Below, in pieces: positions 1 to 12,205 of a stretch of 64,000 bases of DNA. Source of the stretch: Hymenolepis diminuta (Eukaryota; Platyhelminthes; Cestoda; Cyclophyllidea; Hymenolepididae). Positions within the stretch are counted from its first letter, which is position 1. Each line of letters starts with the position of its first letter. The position numbers were made by a program, and so were the translations under genes. The stretch is taken from contig CAADRB010000091.1 in assembly GCA_900708905.1 (NCBI GenBank), positions 93,036 through 157,035 on the forward strand, read 5' to 3'. A model generated the notes under the pieces. The model did not search any database. It was not told the origin of the DNA and saw only the letters and a list, made by a program, of their open reading frames with translations.

Positions 1-1106
1 GTTCTCGGTAGGAGATTAACAACTGTGGATCATTGGCCGGACGAATAAGGCTCATTTGAGAGCAAAACTTTTGAACGGATCAGATTACAACAAGCTGTTT
101 GTGACAGAATTCACACAGTTAGTTGTGAAGTGATTTTCGTGATCTTCAGGATTTTTGATGTAAACTTTTTTCCAAAACATATTTTGAATAGCGATGGGGG
201 ATGCTTGGGAAACTCAGTGTTTGATGGAGTGGATGATTTTTTGAATCCAAATTGACATCTTTGCACGTTTCATCATCGACACCGAGTATTTCGTTACAGG
301 TTCATGAGATGGGTTTAATGTTTTCACCATCTTTCATATCCTGCTGTTTTACATATTAGTTCACATGTTAAGATATTCTTGTTGTGCACATTCATGTGTG
401 ATAATTTGCCGCTGCAATTTCATTTCGTTCGCATCTTGCAGTCTAACTGAAGTTTTGTATGGTAGTGTGGCTACCGTTTTGAAGAATTCTTCTTACACAA
501 AGTATATTTAGTTCTTGTTAATCAGTGGCCCTAAAAAAGACTAACATACTTTTTCAAATTCGAGCTGAAATAACAATGGTTTTTATGGTGAGGATGATTT
601 CCATTTACATTAATGTTCTTTAAGTCAAATATAGGTTGGGTGGCGAGTAGCCCTCTTATAAAAATCTCTAGACATTTATGCCTATGAACTTACCAAGTTG
701 TTGACACGCGCAATGTATTCCGAAAATCACCTTCAAGCGCAAAAATGGCGATGTACCTTTATTGAAGTAGGCGCTTAGGTCGATAAAGCCCGTTATACTG
801 GACTCAAGGCCACAGGCCCTATAATAGAGCGGCTTAGGAAATTGCAGGCGTAGTGGTCGACGTGCAAGTCTGACAAACTGAACTCACAAGATCAGTGTCT
901 GTGCTCATTCATAGATGTGGATGACCAAACGATCTGGTTAATTTTGATCCACAAGAGCAGATAGAATGGTAGTTTCCCATAAGATTAGCCCCAATATACC
1001 TTTCCAAGTCAGTTATTGTGGACACTTTCTCTAATGGGCTTGGGAAGTAGGTGCAAGGTAACGTAAAATCCGAATTTAAAACCAAATCTTATGATTTATG
1101 TTTTTC
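1..1106. other. No recognisable gene
   Basis: AT-rich sequence without a supportable exon. It is presumably intron or 5' flank of the acid phosphatase gene. A short ATTGGCCGG occurs near position 33-41, the same string that ends repeat family A at 11.5 and 62.0 kb, so a piece of that repeat may start the window. Confidence 0.4.
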
Positions 1107-1380
1107 TCACGTTCCATTTTCATAAAATACTCTATTGATTATTATTTCCCACAGTATTATACAAAAACTTACAAATTTTAATTGTGGTAAGCAACTGAAA
1201 TCGGTTAACGGAAAGTCCAACAAATTATGAAGAGGAAAGGATAAAATGGGTGCTAAGAGCAATGTTGGGGTATCAAAAAGTCTTACTTCATTTGATTTTC
1301 GGATCCGGGTTGTACAATATTTATTGAAAGGGGAGCTCACATTCCAAAATTCATATTCCATGACTCGTCATCTGGAATAC
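1107..1380. repeat. Orphan repeat family A, copy 1
   Basis: This stretch resembles 61745-62055 and partly 11450-11530. Shared landmarks are ACCCACAGTA-like sequence, GCAACTGA, TTTGATTTT, CGGGTTGT-CAATATTTA and CCAAAATTCA. Its minus-strand translation contains KYCTTRIRKSNEVR, against KYCTTRVQKSNKVR in the 61.9-kb copy. Here the repeat runs directly into the Gypsy remnant at about 1380, whereas the other two copies continue to a shared end at ATTGGCCGG. It may be part of the Gypsy element's non-coding end or an independent element. Confidence 0.6.
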
Positions 1381-1384
1381 GGGT

Positions 1385-2480
1385 GGGAATGGCTTCATCA
1401 TCTCTTTTATTCGCATTTCCTGGTAGGATATACTTTGGATTTTCGGCTCGGGAATGTTGAACATGTTGATCCAGTCCAACCGGAGGAAGTTGATATCGCG
1501 ATCGGCTACATGACATACTGTGGCGGTAACTTTTCCTTTGAAGGTGGCCTCGCATGTTGTCGCTTACGACAGTTGCACTGCATCACCTAAAGTACTGGAT
1601 ACTTTAAAAAGAACGACATCGAGTTTGGGGCTATCAAGAGTTTTACAAGCCTCATTGGAAACTATGGCGCTGTCTGACCCAGTGTCAACCCGCAACTCAA
1701 GAAATAGCACTTTAATGCAAAGGGTTTCATGGTGACGTCTACTTACCTTAACCTGCATCGTGGTTAGTATGCCGTGCGCTTGACGGGGTTGAGCCCGAAG
1801 GGGGCTTCTCCTTTAACCTGGGTACTACCGTCGTTGACTGCTCTGGCAGAATCCTTCCTCGTGCCCATGTGAATTGCAGTCCTAGCACTAATATTTAAAG
1901 GTGGAACAATCTCTGTGGAAGTGGAAACCGCCACGGAACTGGCACCTTGATTTATAAGTAGGGTTATTGGGATACGTCTGCTGTATCCGGGACTGAGGCG
2001 CCGGGTTGTTTTCAGTCGATCGATCGAGTCGATGATGAGGCTCCGAAAGTTGTATTTATCCACCAGATAGTGTAACATAACATCTGGGTTCTTATCCAAA
2101 ACAGACAACAATTTCAGGCGAATTTCCACATACCAAGCGGACGAAGACTGAATGAATACAAGGCACTTGAATTGATCCTCCTTCAGTGACCTGTGCGAGA
2201 ATTGATTGCACATTTGATTCACAATGCCTGTGCACTTGTAAATATCTTCACCTTCGTATATGGCCAAATTTAGTCACTTATAAAGCCTATTGAAAAGAGG
2301 TATTGTCACCAAACACCTCGCACTTTTGGATCGTTTCCTCAAAAGTCAACTCCTTCGGCGAAAGTGGTAGGAGATAGGCTAGGCAGAGATTGTAGTCGCT
2401 TTTGTTGGACTTCCGGAACAGAATGGTGACTCGCAACCCTACCATTCGGTTTTCATAGACCAAGTCGCAAATACTTCACC
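1385..2480 (-). mobile_element. Decayed Ty3/Gypsy retrotransposon, gag and protease fragment
   Basis: Read on the minus strand, pieces in several frames resemble a Gypsy-type polyprotein. Around 2290-2440 there is a gag-like segment with PKELTFEETIQ. At 1764-2267 a frame contains SLKEDQFKCLVFIQ and then IRLKLLSVLDKNPDVMLHYL, the typical end of flatworm Gypsy gag. At 1564-1758 a frame contains VDTGSDSAIVS, the active-site DTGS of a retroviral-type aspartic protease, and just downstream (about 1400-1560) a frame reads DINFLRLDWI, the usual end of that protease. Stops and frameshifts between the pieces show it is dead. No reverse transcriptase or clear LTR pair was seen. It lies just upstream of, and probably in an intron of, the acid phosphatase gene, on the opposite strand. 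Confidence 0.75.
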
Positions 2481-2974
2481 CACAGAGGGTTCACAATGGA
2501 ACTCACCAATGTTCTTAGTGCAGTCTTCGGTATCCTTATCAGGTTTCGTTAAATTCATTTGTTCCATGATGCCTTAAACAATGGCCACAATATTTGCAGT
2601 TTCGATTAAGCCCATCACTCTGTCTCCTGAATCTGTTATAACGTAACAAAATAGAAGTCTCAGGTGTAATCTCACAGAGCAAACCAATTTAGAGGACTCA
2701 GTAATATACCAACTCAATACAGAAGCCAATAATCCACAATAGAACACAGGGTACTTTATGGTAAACACGCGCGCGCTACAAAGAAGTTAAACTTAATCGG
2801 TTTCGACTTAAACAAATAAGCATAATTACAAAGTGTCTTTCATCGAAGGGGGAATTAAGAAGGAAATTAAATTATTATTTATAGAAGAAATATTGGAAGC
2901 TGAGGAAATTAATAGTTACTTTTTCTGCAGTAGGCTCTATGTATCTTTAGTTTATTTCCATCTTCCCGTTGTAG

Positions 2975-5869
2975 ATCTACTTTGCTGATCAAGAACTTAT
3001 AAAACTCTCCTCGGGTGTCTTTCTTAGGGAATCCTTCAACCAAATGTCGCATTTCATCGCCAATGGTACGCTAGAACATTCCAAAGATCTTCCACAGATC
3101 CTCGCCTTCTCCGCCCATGACACGAATGTCGCTCCATTTTTGGGTGCATTTGGAGCCTATGCTAATGAGAGCAAACCCGCTTACGCCTCTCTGGTGGTTC
3201 TTGAACTCTATGCTCCTTCGCCAGATGCTCCTAACGAGGAGTTTATCCTCAAACTGAGATATAAACGTGGCTGGAAGGATGATACTTCAGAGTGAGTTTC
3301 GAAATATCCTTTAGATGTTATTAGTGACCTTCTTAATTTTATAGGAGGGTAGGTTCTAGCTTTTGGAGAGACCACTGAAGAATGGAGAAAACTATTTAAG
3401 CTATAACCCTTTCCAACTGAACGAAATCAGTTAACCACAGGGTAGGATGGAAACAGAGTCGGTAACAGTTTTTATTAGACAAAAACAGGAAAGCTGCCAG
3501 CCTCGTAACTAGTGCACCTCGAAAGTGACTAGATAGCAGATGTTAGGTAGGAAAATTGGTAAACTGTTTAAACGCTGATGAATGAGTCATGCACAAATCT
3601 GGACAAAAATAGATAAGCGAATTACGATAATAGCTCAACGTGGATAAGGAATAGATTTATCATGATTTATTCTATTTAATGTTTCCTAAAGTAATATGTA
3701 CCTTTATGGACCTAGTAGTTGCAAGTGTTAGGGTATTCAGAAAAAAAGACGGCTGCGTTGAAGCTGGCTAGTTCTAATTGTGGAATATAACATGTTTGCA
3801 GTTATGAGGATGCATAAGTACATCCAAAGCAGGGTAAAATAACAGTCATGGAAATTTTCGTTAAATAAACGTGTTTGTAAGTTTGTGCAGGACTAATAAT
3901 ATCACGCTGGTTTTGACATAGTTGTGTATGTTTATTTTGTAAGGACTGAGAATCGGTGAGATTAAAAAATGACGGATCGGAAATTATCAATGTTTAGTAA
4001 GTGCATATGGATAATTGTGTCGGCAAGTTCATGAGATGGGAGAAATAGCCGTCAAGTGTGGTCTTATCCGTGATCCCGAATCTATGTGATTATTCATACT
4101 GACATTCGTGACATTGTTATTTGATTGATCATGTGGAGCTTAATTCTTTTTTATGGTTAGTCACACTTATCCAAGTGTACCGTACATTCAGCTATCAGTA
4201 GTTAATTTAAAATAAAACAGATTAGGTAATTTAGCACAGTACGACATAGATTGAAAACATCAAATTCTAGCTTCCATTCATAAGGAGACGTAGTTTGACC
4301 AACAGGGTGAATATTTTTCACAACTTTCTTTGCTCATATACACATAATCTTTTGTCAAGGAAACAAAGTCGTTAAACTTTATAAACCCAAAGAAAATGTC
4401 TGGTGGCATTAAATAGCATAATTATGGTAACCTATTCTATTTATTTGAATGGAAATTTACGATGCTGGAAAAGATTTCATGCCGTAATTAGTCGTTTCTC
4501 CAGCAATTTGCAGAAAATACATCCACGTCGTGTACAATATGGATGAAGAAATAAGATTATCGTGTCCCGATAGTATTTTCTGTGATGGTTTTGTTGATTA
4601 AGGAAACCATCAAAGCTTCATTGTTGCTTTAAAAAAGAAGCATCCAATCAATGGGCTCTCATCATCTGCCTACATGTTAGATTTCAGTGTCACTTGAAAG
4701 TGTAGTCATCTAGAAACCAATTTTGCGATAATCCGTGCTCTATCCTTGAATGGGTTTTCAAGATTCTTAGTAGCCTTCCCAACAATTTTCCAAATAATTT
4801 ATTCAAAGATGATCAGAATGCAATGGACCTCTAACGCAAACATTTTTTCTTATCTTTCATAGAATATTCAATCTTATTTGAAACCTAAACTGACTAACTA
4901 AAATGTGTTCTATCCGACGGCATTCTATGTCAACCTTGAAATGCCAGCTGTCACACTATTTTATTTTTATTTTTTGCTGCTGAAATGAATGCATATTTGT
5001 GCGTTGTGTGAATTTCCTTTTTACAAAGCTCATTAAATCAATACTCGCGTCGAGTAGAGGGTCCATTTGTATAAGATTCACATTTTGTCATCCTTCTTTT
5101 GAATGAAATACCTGTTTCTATAGCACCGGTTAACTTTTTATATGTGGAAGATAATTAAATCTCCCATTTGCAGTAATACCCTCAGAATGAGAGACGATCG
5201 GTACAGTTATCAGTGGATTTCATTCACGGAAATTTTCCGTCAGTTCGGATTATCTAACCCAGTTCACTAGGTAACTGATAGGTTAACGGCGATGAGTGTG
5301 CCGGTAGCTTGATGGTCAGAGCACACTTCTTTCAAGTCCGAGGGCACGCGACCGAACTTCATTAGTGCACATCGAATGGTGTGGATAAACAGTCACACTG
5401 GTTGATTCTAGAAAGGAAGTTCCCCGCGAGAGCGGCATCAGGATACCTTTCTTTTACCCGAGTCAAGTGGCGTTAAGTATTTTCATATTGGTCTTGTGAA
5501 ATTCACATTACCTTTCATCTGCTTTATTTGCATTTTCCTCTTCCCTCCCTTAGATACCTTCAATTCGCCGCTTGCAAGGGTCAACGAGATGCCAAGCAGG
5601 GTTGTCCCTTCGTTGTAGTTCGAGAATCTGTGGTCCCTCTTTTCTTGACAGAAGATGAGGCTGCGGAGAGTTGCAAAACAATTTGGATTCCGACTCGTTA
5701 TCGGGTTATTGTGGGGTTCTCACTTGGTGCTTTTATTATCCTCTTTTTATGCACCCTGTTTGCCGCCCTTGCCATCTCAAAAAGACGTCAACGTCAGATG
5801 GATAGGAATTTCAGTGTTTCCGGAGAAATGCCCTACTCTCCTCTAGTATCCTCACCCTCCACACTCTGA
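2975..5869 (+). CDS. Histidine acid phosphatase (lysosomal/prostatic type), 3' two exons
   Basis: Two coding exons, 2975-3291 and 5554-5869, encode the C-terminal 210 residues of a branch-2 histidine phosphatase, which removes phosphate from monoesters in lysosomes or outside the cell. The first exon follows a pyrimidine-rich stretch ending in TAG and carries the family's second catalytic motif, SAHDTNVAP (the HD pair), followed by PAYASLVVLELY, which aligns with the vertebrate PYASCHIFELY region. The donor GTGAGT at 3292 and acceptor at 5553 join in phase 2 (GA+A), giving TSE-YLQFAACKG. The second exon ends in a single hydrophobic helix (about VIVGFSLGAFIILFLCTLFA), a basic SKRRQRQ stop-transfer stretch and a short cytoplasmic tail containing YSPL. 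The stop is TGA at 5867-5869. The first catalytic motif (RHGxRxP) and signal peptide must lie on exons upstream; none was recognised in 1-2974. Family assignment is firm; the exact subtype is not. Confidence 0.85.
5290..5455 (+). repeat. tRNA-derived SINE-like repeat, intronic
   Basis: TAGCTTGATGG at about 5304-5316 matches a tRNA A box (TRGCNNAGYGG) and is followed after a tRNA-like spacing by a degenerate B box (CGACCGAACTTC). The sequence after it, GTGCACATCGAATGGTGTGG then CTGGTTGATTCTAG, is the shared body of the family seen in both orientations elsewhere in the window. It lies in the last intron of the acid phosphatase gene. Confidence 0.5.
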
Positions 5870-6690
5870 AATACGTGTCTGCCCGTCTTAAAATTTTACT
5901 TATGTTCTCCTATGCTTTTATGTGTGTTCGAGGTCGATGGTGTGGCGGTGTGTTAGTGGATTTTTATACAATATGCAGATTCCGTGAATGATTGTCTCTA
6001 TGTGTATCTGACTATACTTGACACGTCTGTTTGTACGCAATTATCATTTAGTATAATTTTGTGGAAGCTTGTGAATTATTTGTCTTTTGTTTACCACAGG
6101 TTTATCGTACTGAGGTAAAATCAATGGTTGCAATAATAACTCCAAAGCTCATTTTCTTACACTCGTTTCCGTAGAGCGGTAGCTTCATAGAGTCACCTTG
6201 ATAATTCCCTTCCCTTAACAGACAAACATAAATAGTGAGGTTTGTCGTTCCGTTTGCTTGGTGTGCACTGACAGATGTCGAGCCCGTGATCTAAAACTTC
6301 CAGACGAACACTGCGCCACCGGTGCGACACAGTTGTAGCAAGGATCCTGCTTGTTGAGTTATGACAAATTATAGAACAAGTTTCTTATGAGTATTTTAAG
6401 TGCAGTATTTAAGGTTCTGTCACGCTATACGACTAGTATTTCCTACTAACCAGTGTTCACATTAGTAAGCCGCCAACGCCTGTGATGACTAAATCCCCAT
6501 CCCGTTGCCAGCCCCGGTGTACTCAAAGTTAGAAGAGGGGAAAGTAACCGAATAAGTCCAATTGATACTATTTAAATATAAAGCTCATTAGAGGGAGGGG
6601 GTTTTCTAGGACAAAATTGTTCTGCAATTAAAACATTGTGCGAAGAACTTAATTCAGGAGACCACTGTATTAAATACGATTAAATATATA
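5870..6690. other. Acid phosphatase 3' flank, no further gene
   Basis: Sequence after the TGA of the acid phosphatase, presumably its 3' UTR and then intergenic DNA. No ORF with family resemblance was seen. The mariner insertion begins at 6691. Confidence 0.5.
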
Positions 6691-6716
6691 TTAGGTTGCA
6701 ACAGAAGTTCTGTTCA
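6691..6716 (+). repeat. Mariner left inverted terminal repeat
   Basis: A 26-bp terminal repeat starting TTAGGTTGCAAC, preceded by TA at 6689-6690. Its reverse complement matches 8051-8076 at 23 of 26 positions. Confidence 0.9.
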
Positions 6717-7567
6717 TTTTTTAATTTGAATTAAAGTGAATATTTTGTCAAAAATATACTTATTTAGTGTTCAACACAGTCACCACTTTTATTAATTACA
6801 TCCTGCCGTAAGCCCTCTGATTCTTTCTTCATAGGATTTGGCCAGTTTGGACTCAACAAAGAAACTAGCTTCTTCATTTCGAGCTCTCCTCTTGAAGTAA
6901 GCCTTTGTTCAATTAAATGGTTCAGTAGGCTTCTGAAAAGATGAAAATCGGTTGGTGCAAGACGGGGAGAATATGGTGGGTGATGCGTGACTTCCCAGTC
7001 AAATTCTTCAATGAGATTTTTGGTTGCTCTTGAAGTGTGGGATCTGGCATTGTGATGATGCGGAATCACTCCTTTTCGATTAATCAGAGAAGGTCATTTT
7101 TCCTGTCAATAATTGCTTTTAAACGAGTTAGCTGCTGACAGCAAAGTTCGGATGTTATTGTTTGATTGTCACCCATTAGTTCACAATAAACAAATCTCAC
7201 CCACCATCCAATTCCATCATACACACAAAAGAATTTTTTCGGGTGCAGTCCACTTCTCGGTTGTGGAATTGGGTTTGAACCACGACTTAGCCACTGTCTT
7301 TTGCACTTAACATTGTTGTAAAGGGTCTACCACTTCTCGTCGCTGTCAGTTATGATTCAGTCTAAAAAGGGTGCCTGAAGTTCAGTTCACGAGAACGCAG
7401 TAAAATACGACAGGTTACACGCTGTTGCTTATTGATTTCTAACAAGTCGTGTGTGTGTGGAAGGGGGGAGGGGGGAAGGGCGTTTCCCAGCCTTTGAGAC
7501 TGTCAAGTCTTTTCATTTCCCTATATGTGGCCATATGGCTTACGCTAAAGGATTTGCTCAGTTCTCT

Positions 7568-7695
7568 AGTAGTGCAGGTTGGATTTTCATCAATGACAAC
7601 TTGCAANNNNNNNNNNNNNNNNNNNNNNNNNNNNNNNNNNNNNNNNNNNNNNNNNNAGTAGTGCAGGTTGGATTTTCATCAATGACAACTTGCAA
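7568..7695. other. 50-N assembly gap with identical 39-bp flanks
   Basis: The 39 bases at 7568-7606, immediately before the N run (7607-7656), are repeated exactly at 7657-7695, immediately after it. This is the pattern left when two overlapping contig ends are scaffolded with a default gap instead of being merged. The gap probably contains no missing sequence. Confidence 0.85.
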
Positions 7696-8050
7696 TTGCT
7701 CAGAATTGAGTTTTTCGAGCGTCCCGCTCTCGGTTCGTCTTTCAGACTGAAGTCATTCTTTTTAAAACCACCTTCTGCAGGTCTTTTCATTCACAACATC
7801 ATTTCCAAAAGTGTCTTTGAGTGTTTTTGCTGCTGAGCTTGTCGTATTTCCCTTATGAAATTCAAACAGTAAAATATGCCCGATATGTCCTTTATTTGGA
7901 ATGTACATAAGGGCTAGAAATAGTTATTAATAACAATAATTATCCCACAATCTGAAAGAGGAAGTAATATTTTTTAATGACCATAGATAATCATACAACA
8001 TTAACAAGCTAAACTGAAGTGATCGTGCCCTAAACACACACCTCAAAAGT

Positions 8051-8076
8051 TGGACAGAACTTCTGTTTCAACCTGA
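8051..8076 (-). repeat. Mariner right inverted terminal repeat
   Basis: A 26-bp terminal repeat ending GTTTCAACCTGA, followed by TA at 8077-8078. It pairs with 6691-6716 with three mismatches. Confidence 0.9.
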
Positions 8077-10141
8077 TAATCTGAACGAATGGGTTGAAAA
8101 GTCGCTTAAAAGTGGGCATGTTGCAAACTAACAAAACTAAATGAAGTATGAAGAAACAATATTTTCAGAGTGAGTGGATCGAAATGAATATGCTAACTAC
8201 ATAGTTGTGTTATACGTGATAAATGGAAAAGGTTCTACAAGTTTTAATCCCAAGAAGACATCTGAACACAGTGAGTATTAGAATAGTTGAATATAGGGAA
8301 GATTGTCCAGTAGAATTGGATACTTGTTGCAGTCTTATTAGCTCTCAAATTAGTGTATCAATTCCAGATTTCAAAATTAACACGCAATTACCAAACAATA
8401 GCAATTTAATAAAAAATGTCTTCGTTTTATTTTAAGCACGCTTTTCTCCTGCTATTAAACGAAATCTTCGGCCTAAAATCTCTTATCCCTCAGTATATTT
8501 ATTAGTGGTACCTATACTTCTGTCTATCTGATTCCTATCTTTGGTGTGAATTGATCAATTTGATCAAATAACTTAGCGACCTCTATCACACGAGACGCCG
8601 ACACAAACGTTCAAGCCCGTAGAGTCTACGCAATGTCGAGGGTAAGAAATTTACATAATGGGTGAACTCCCAGGGGCTATCAAGCATGCATATCTAGGCA
8701 GCTAATCAAGACAACTATCCACTGTACTAAAAAGTCTTCATCAAAGTAACATGTATAGTAATTACAGATTGTCCTCTTTTTCTCCCCGGGTCTGGGTCAA
8801 CTGTGGCCTAGTAATATCTAGAGGACACCAGGCTTCTTGATACTGAAATAACGTCAGCTTAGGTTAACCATGATGACATAACAGCTCAATTCTAAGTTCT
8901 ACTGTAGTATATTAAATTCTCTCTAAGCATGTTCGCCCATTACAGACTAACGGGAAAAATGTAAAAAAAATAAAACTTTTCAACACAGAAATCTGCTTGA
9001 GGTTGGAGATAATTCAAACTGTTAATACTAGTGCGAGCGACAATCATTCAAATTTAACCCTTAATCAATTTGCATGTTGTTGCATTGATTTATTCAAAAA
9101 ATGTTGCTTTGTTCTCTTTCTTTCGAATAGGCTCAAGATAAAAGGTCGTTGAAAAGATCAGAGGTTACTTGCCTTAATGACATCGAGTTGTGTTTCATTT
9201 CAAATGTCATTAATCAGATTCTGCCCCAATAGGTTGCCTTTATTATTGTGATACATTTATGAGCAATAATAGCGAAGTCCAAAAATTATATTGTTGGGAA
9301 AATAGTGTCCAGAACGCAATTTATTTATTCATAACCTGCTTGAACAAATAAAAATATAACTTTGTTTCAACTATATATCGATTTTGGACTTGTTTGTAAC
9401 AGATGTCTATGTTATTATGAACCACATTTAAAATTAACTTTTACCAAATGTGGCACATTTGAGGAAACTAGATTTGATAAGAATAAATAAACTTGAGAGA
9501 AACGAAAAAATGTCTTAGTGAGGTTATTATAATTAGCCAAATGGTGGAAACAAGGTGCGAAAACGGTGTTATCGACCCCCACAAAGCATTCGATTAGTTA
9601 ATGTGCTCTAGTTATCGCGTAAATCCAACCGCTCAGGAATCTTTATTGTGCTAGTTTACTCTACCCTCGTTAAAATACGTTTTATGCGTTTCCGTGGGCA
9701 ATAAAAAATAATAGATACTAGGAACATGGAGTTTTCCTAGATATATAAATAATGATTAAGACACGTATAGAGATATCGGAGAAGAAACCTAAATTTATCT
9801 TAACAAATGCTTGATTAAATCAGTCGATGAAAAAGGGTTGTGAAGTGTCGGAAATGGGAATGTGAGCAGTAGCACTTAGGAAAAGAACATGTTTTTACAA
9901 TCTACACACGTCCTCGTTGATAATAACAATAACTCTTCGTTTTAGTTCACTTCGGACTAGAAACACTATGGCGTTGTTCATATCCGTTCATTAGAACAAT
10001 TCAAAGATTAATCGTTATTTCAAAAATAATCGAAAGAAAATGTAGAATATAATATTAATTTCGTCAATGAGGGATTATTTAATGATTATTTTAATCTTAA
10101 CAGAGTTGGTAGTCTACAGAGATATATTGCAGATTGTTCGC

Positions 10142-10260
10142 TTACGGCATAGTGATTAATATACTCATCTGCGAAGTCTTCCGGTTCGATACCTATCGAT
10201 GCACATCCAGTAGAGAGGGAAAGAAGGCGCGTCGCCACTAGAGAAAGGCGAAAAGTCAAA
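10142..10260 (+). repeat. tRNA-derived SINE-like repeat
   Basis: A-box-like GGCATAGTGATTAA is followed by CATCTGCGAAGTC and B-box GGTTCGATACC, in the spacing of a tRNA gene. After that comes TATCGATGCACATCCAGTAG. The CTGCGAAGTC and GGTTCGAT strings recur at 33285-33315. It is too diverged to be a functional tRNA. Confidence 0.55.
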
Positions 10261-11449
10261 TATTAAACTCCAATATATTTGAGATATATTAAATCTCACC
10301 ATTCAATCATATACTTAATCATCATCATCATCGTCACTACCATCACCATTTATTCACTCCCTTGATTTTACAATCGTTAGTTTTTCCGATCCATGTTCTC
10401 GCACATACTGCTATACAGAATGAAGGATTTGTGTCTGTTTAAACAATGAATTCCGGGCTGATGAAAAATTACTGTCTGAAATTGCCCTTTCCAAAAATGT
10501 TGTAATTTAAAATAATAACAATCGGTTTAGGTCTAAAGATCATTCTAGCCACAAATTCTGCCATGAATGGCAAGGATTTAAGTTCACCTCTTTACAGAGT
10601 ATAGTAATCACAGGATTACCCCATTTAAATCCGATTGTAGTTTTAAGCTCTAGAGATTTGCCATTTGTCTCTTAGACTAGGGCAAAGGTGTAGTTTTCAA
10701 GGATATACTCAAAGCTTGATATTATCAAGTGATTCATTTAAATGATCGTGGGATGAATCTTAATTCAAATTGTATTTATTGGTTTTTACCAAATTCATTT
10801 AAAAATCTTTTCCATGGTAATGGAACTGTTTGTGTTCTTCTTCTATAACGACATTTTAATGCCTAAAATGTCATCTAATTATAAGCAAGTACGAAATGAT
10901 AATACTCAATGTCATTTATATGGTGATTTTGTGCTCATTATCAATGTTCTTTTTAAGGAATCTGAATGAAATTTTAAGGAATGGGTTGCTAAGAGCCAGA
11001 ATATCTGTTATTAATTGCCGTGGTAGTAATTTCGACTGAAATCAGCAAGACTGGAGAAGAAGTTGGGCTATGAAGTGACATTTTATCTTTAAAAATGAGG
11101 TCACCGCCTAATAAATGAATCGATTTTGAAAACATTTTAAATACTGCATTGGGATATTGTGGAAATATTTTATTTTATCCGACCATGCGTTGGAAACATT
11201 CTGACTAGGCAGATACTTCCAATGAATACACATAATTCTGTCTTTTATTATTCCCACTCATGGCAAGTCAAAATAATTGCCTTAATATCATGATAAAGTA
11301 ATTGAACTCGGATAACAATAAAAGAGTCAAAAAAGGGCTACAGGGGTGGGTATAGAGTAAAAGTAGGGATAAATTTATGGTATAAAAAGCGCCATACTTA
11401 GTCAAATTACCAATTATTTACCTTGTGCGTTGTTCTCTGCTTCATGTTC

Positions 11450-11530
11450 TAGAATTCAAATTTCATGATTTGTTCCCTGGATCATTAAATTAAATTTGTG
11501 TCTACGAAGTTCGTTGTTTATTGGCCGGTT
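11450..11530. repeat. Orphan repeat family A, partial copy 2
   Basis: AATTCAAATTTCATGATT, TCCCTGGATC, GTCTACGA and TATTGGCCGG occur in the same order and spacing as at 61970-62046. Only the end of the family is present. Confidence 0.6.
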
Positions 11531-12180
11531 GGAGTATCTAAATAGTTGATCGTCTATAACTCCGTTAGATGTATCTAAAAGTTTGACAGTTCGAAAACTG
11601 TTGAAAATAATCTGTCATGCTCATTTTCTAAATAGAAAATTCGTGGTCCTTGTACTCTAAATTATTTGAATAGGTAAAAAACATGGTATTAGCTTATGAC
11701 ATATCGTTTCTCCTTCAAGCTTTATTCTAAATCTTGTTCTCAAAACGAGTCATTTTTTCTGCTTGAACTCAGCCATCCTAACTTCGATAAAAATATCCTC
11801 AGTCTCTAAAGAACGTTCTTCTTTCCCTTTCTACGAATTGAGCTGTGCACAAAATGAAACTGATTTTCTAATTACTCGTTCTTCTTTGCATGGTCTTTTT
11901 TGGAAAGCCTGGATGGAAGCTGATTTTGGCAAAAGAGGCTCAAGTAGTCATAATTTCAGTCAAGCTTTCATAAACCAATTAATTGTAGATGCACGTTGTC
12001 GATGTAAAAGGGATTGATCACCACACAAACTTTGCCAAATTAGAGCATTTATAAGATAAACGTAGTGGCATTAATAAGTTAACACACTGGAAGTTATTAG
12101 CGTCCCCTCCATTTTAACCGCCCTGATCGATGCTTACTTTTATGCCTTCGTATAGGTTTATGCTATGCAGTATACGCTGC

Positions 12181-12205
12181 TGCACACGTATACTACACGT
12201 GTGCA
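12181..12205. other. Perfect inverted repeat (9-bp arms, 7-nt loop)
   Basis: TGCACACGT and ACGTGTGCA flank ATACTAC. It lies in intergenic sequence with no adjacent gene. Function unknown; it may be chance. Confidence 0.4.

Larger units (their letters stand above)
6691..8076 (-). mobile_element. Mariner (Tc1/mariner) transposon, inactive, both ITRs present
   Basis: The element is bounded by inverted repeats at 6691-6716 and 8051-8076 that match at 23 of 26 positions, each flanked by TA (6689-6690 and 8077-8078), the mariner target duplication. Between them, on the minus strand, are pieces of a mariner transposase. Around 7785-7850 a helix-turn-helix region includes AAKTLKDTFGNDVVNE; at 7700-7760 there is FSLKDEPRAGRS; and at 6764-7069 the C-terminal catalytic region includes HHNARSHTS and YSPRLAPTDFHLF. 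The catalytic Asp expected in HDN is His, and YSPD is YSPR, while the Asp of the final DDD triad (PTDFHLF) remains. Frameshifts separate the pieces. A 50-N gap sits inside. Confidence 0.92.

Noticed and set aside
10318..10350. CRISPR-like or coding triplet repeat
   Set aside because: Simple ATC/ACC microsatellite in eukaryotic intergenic DNA.
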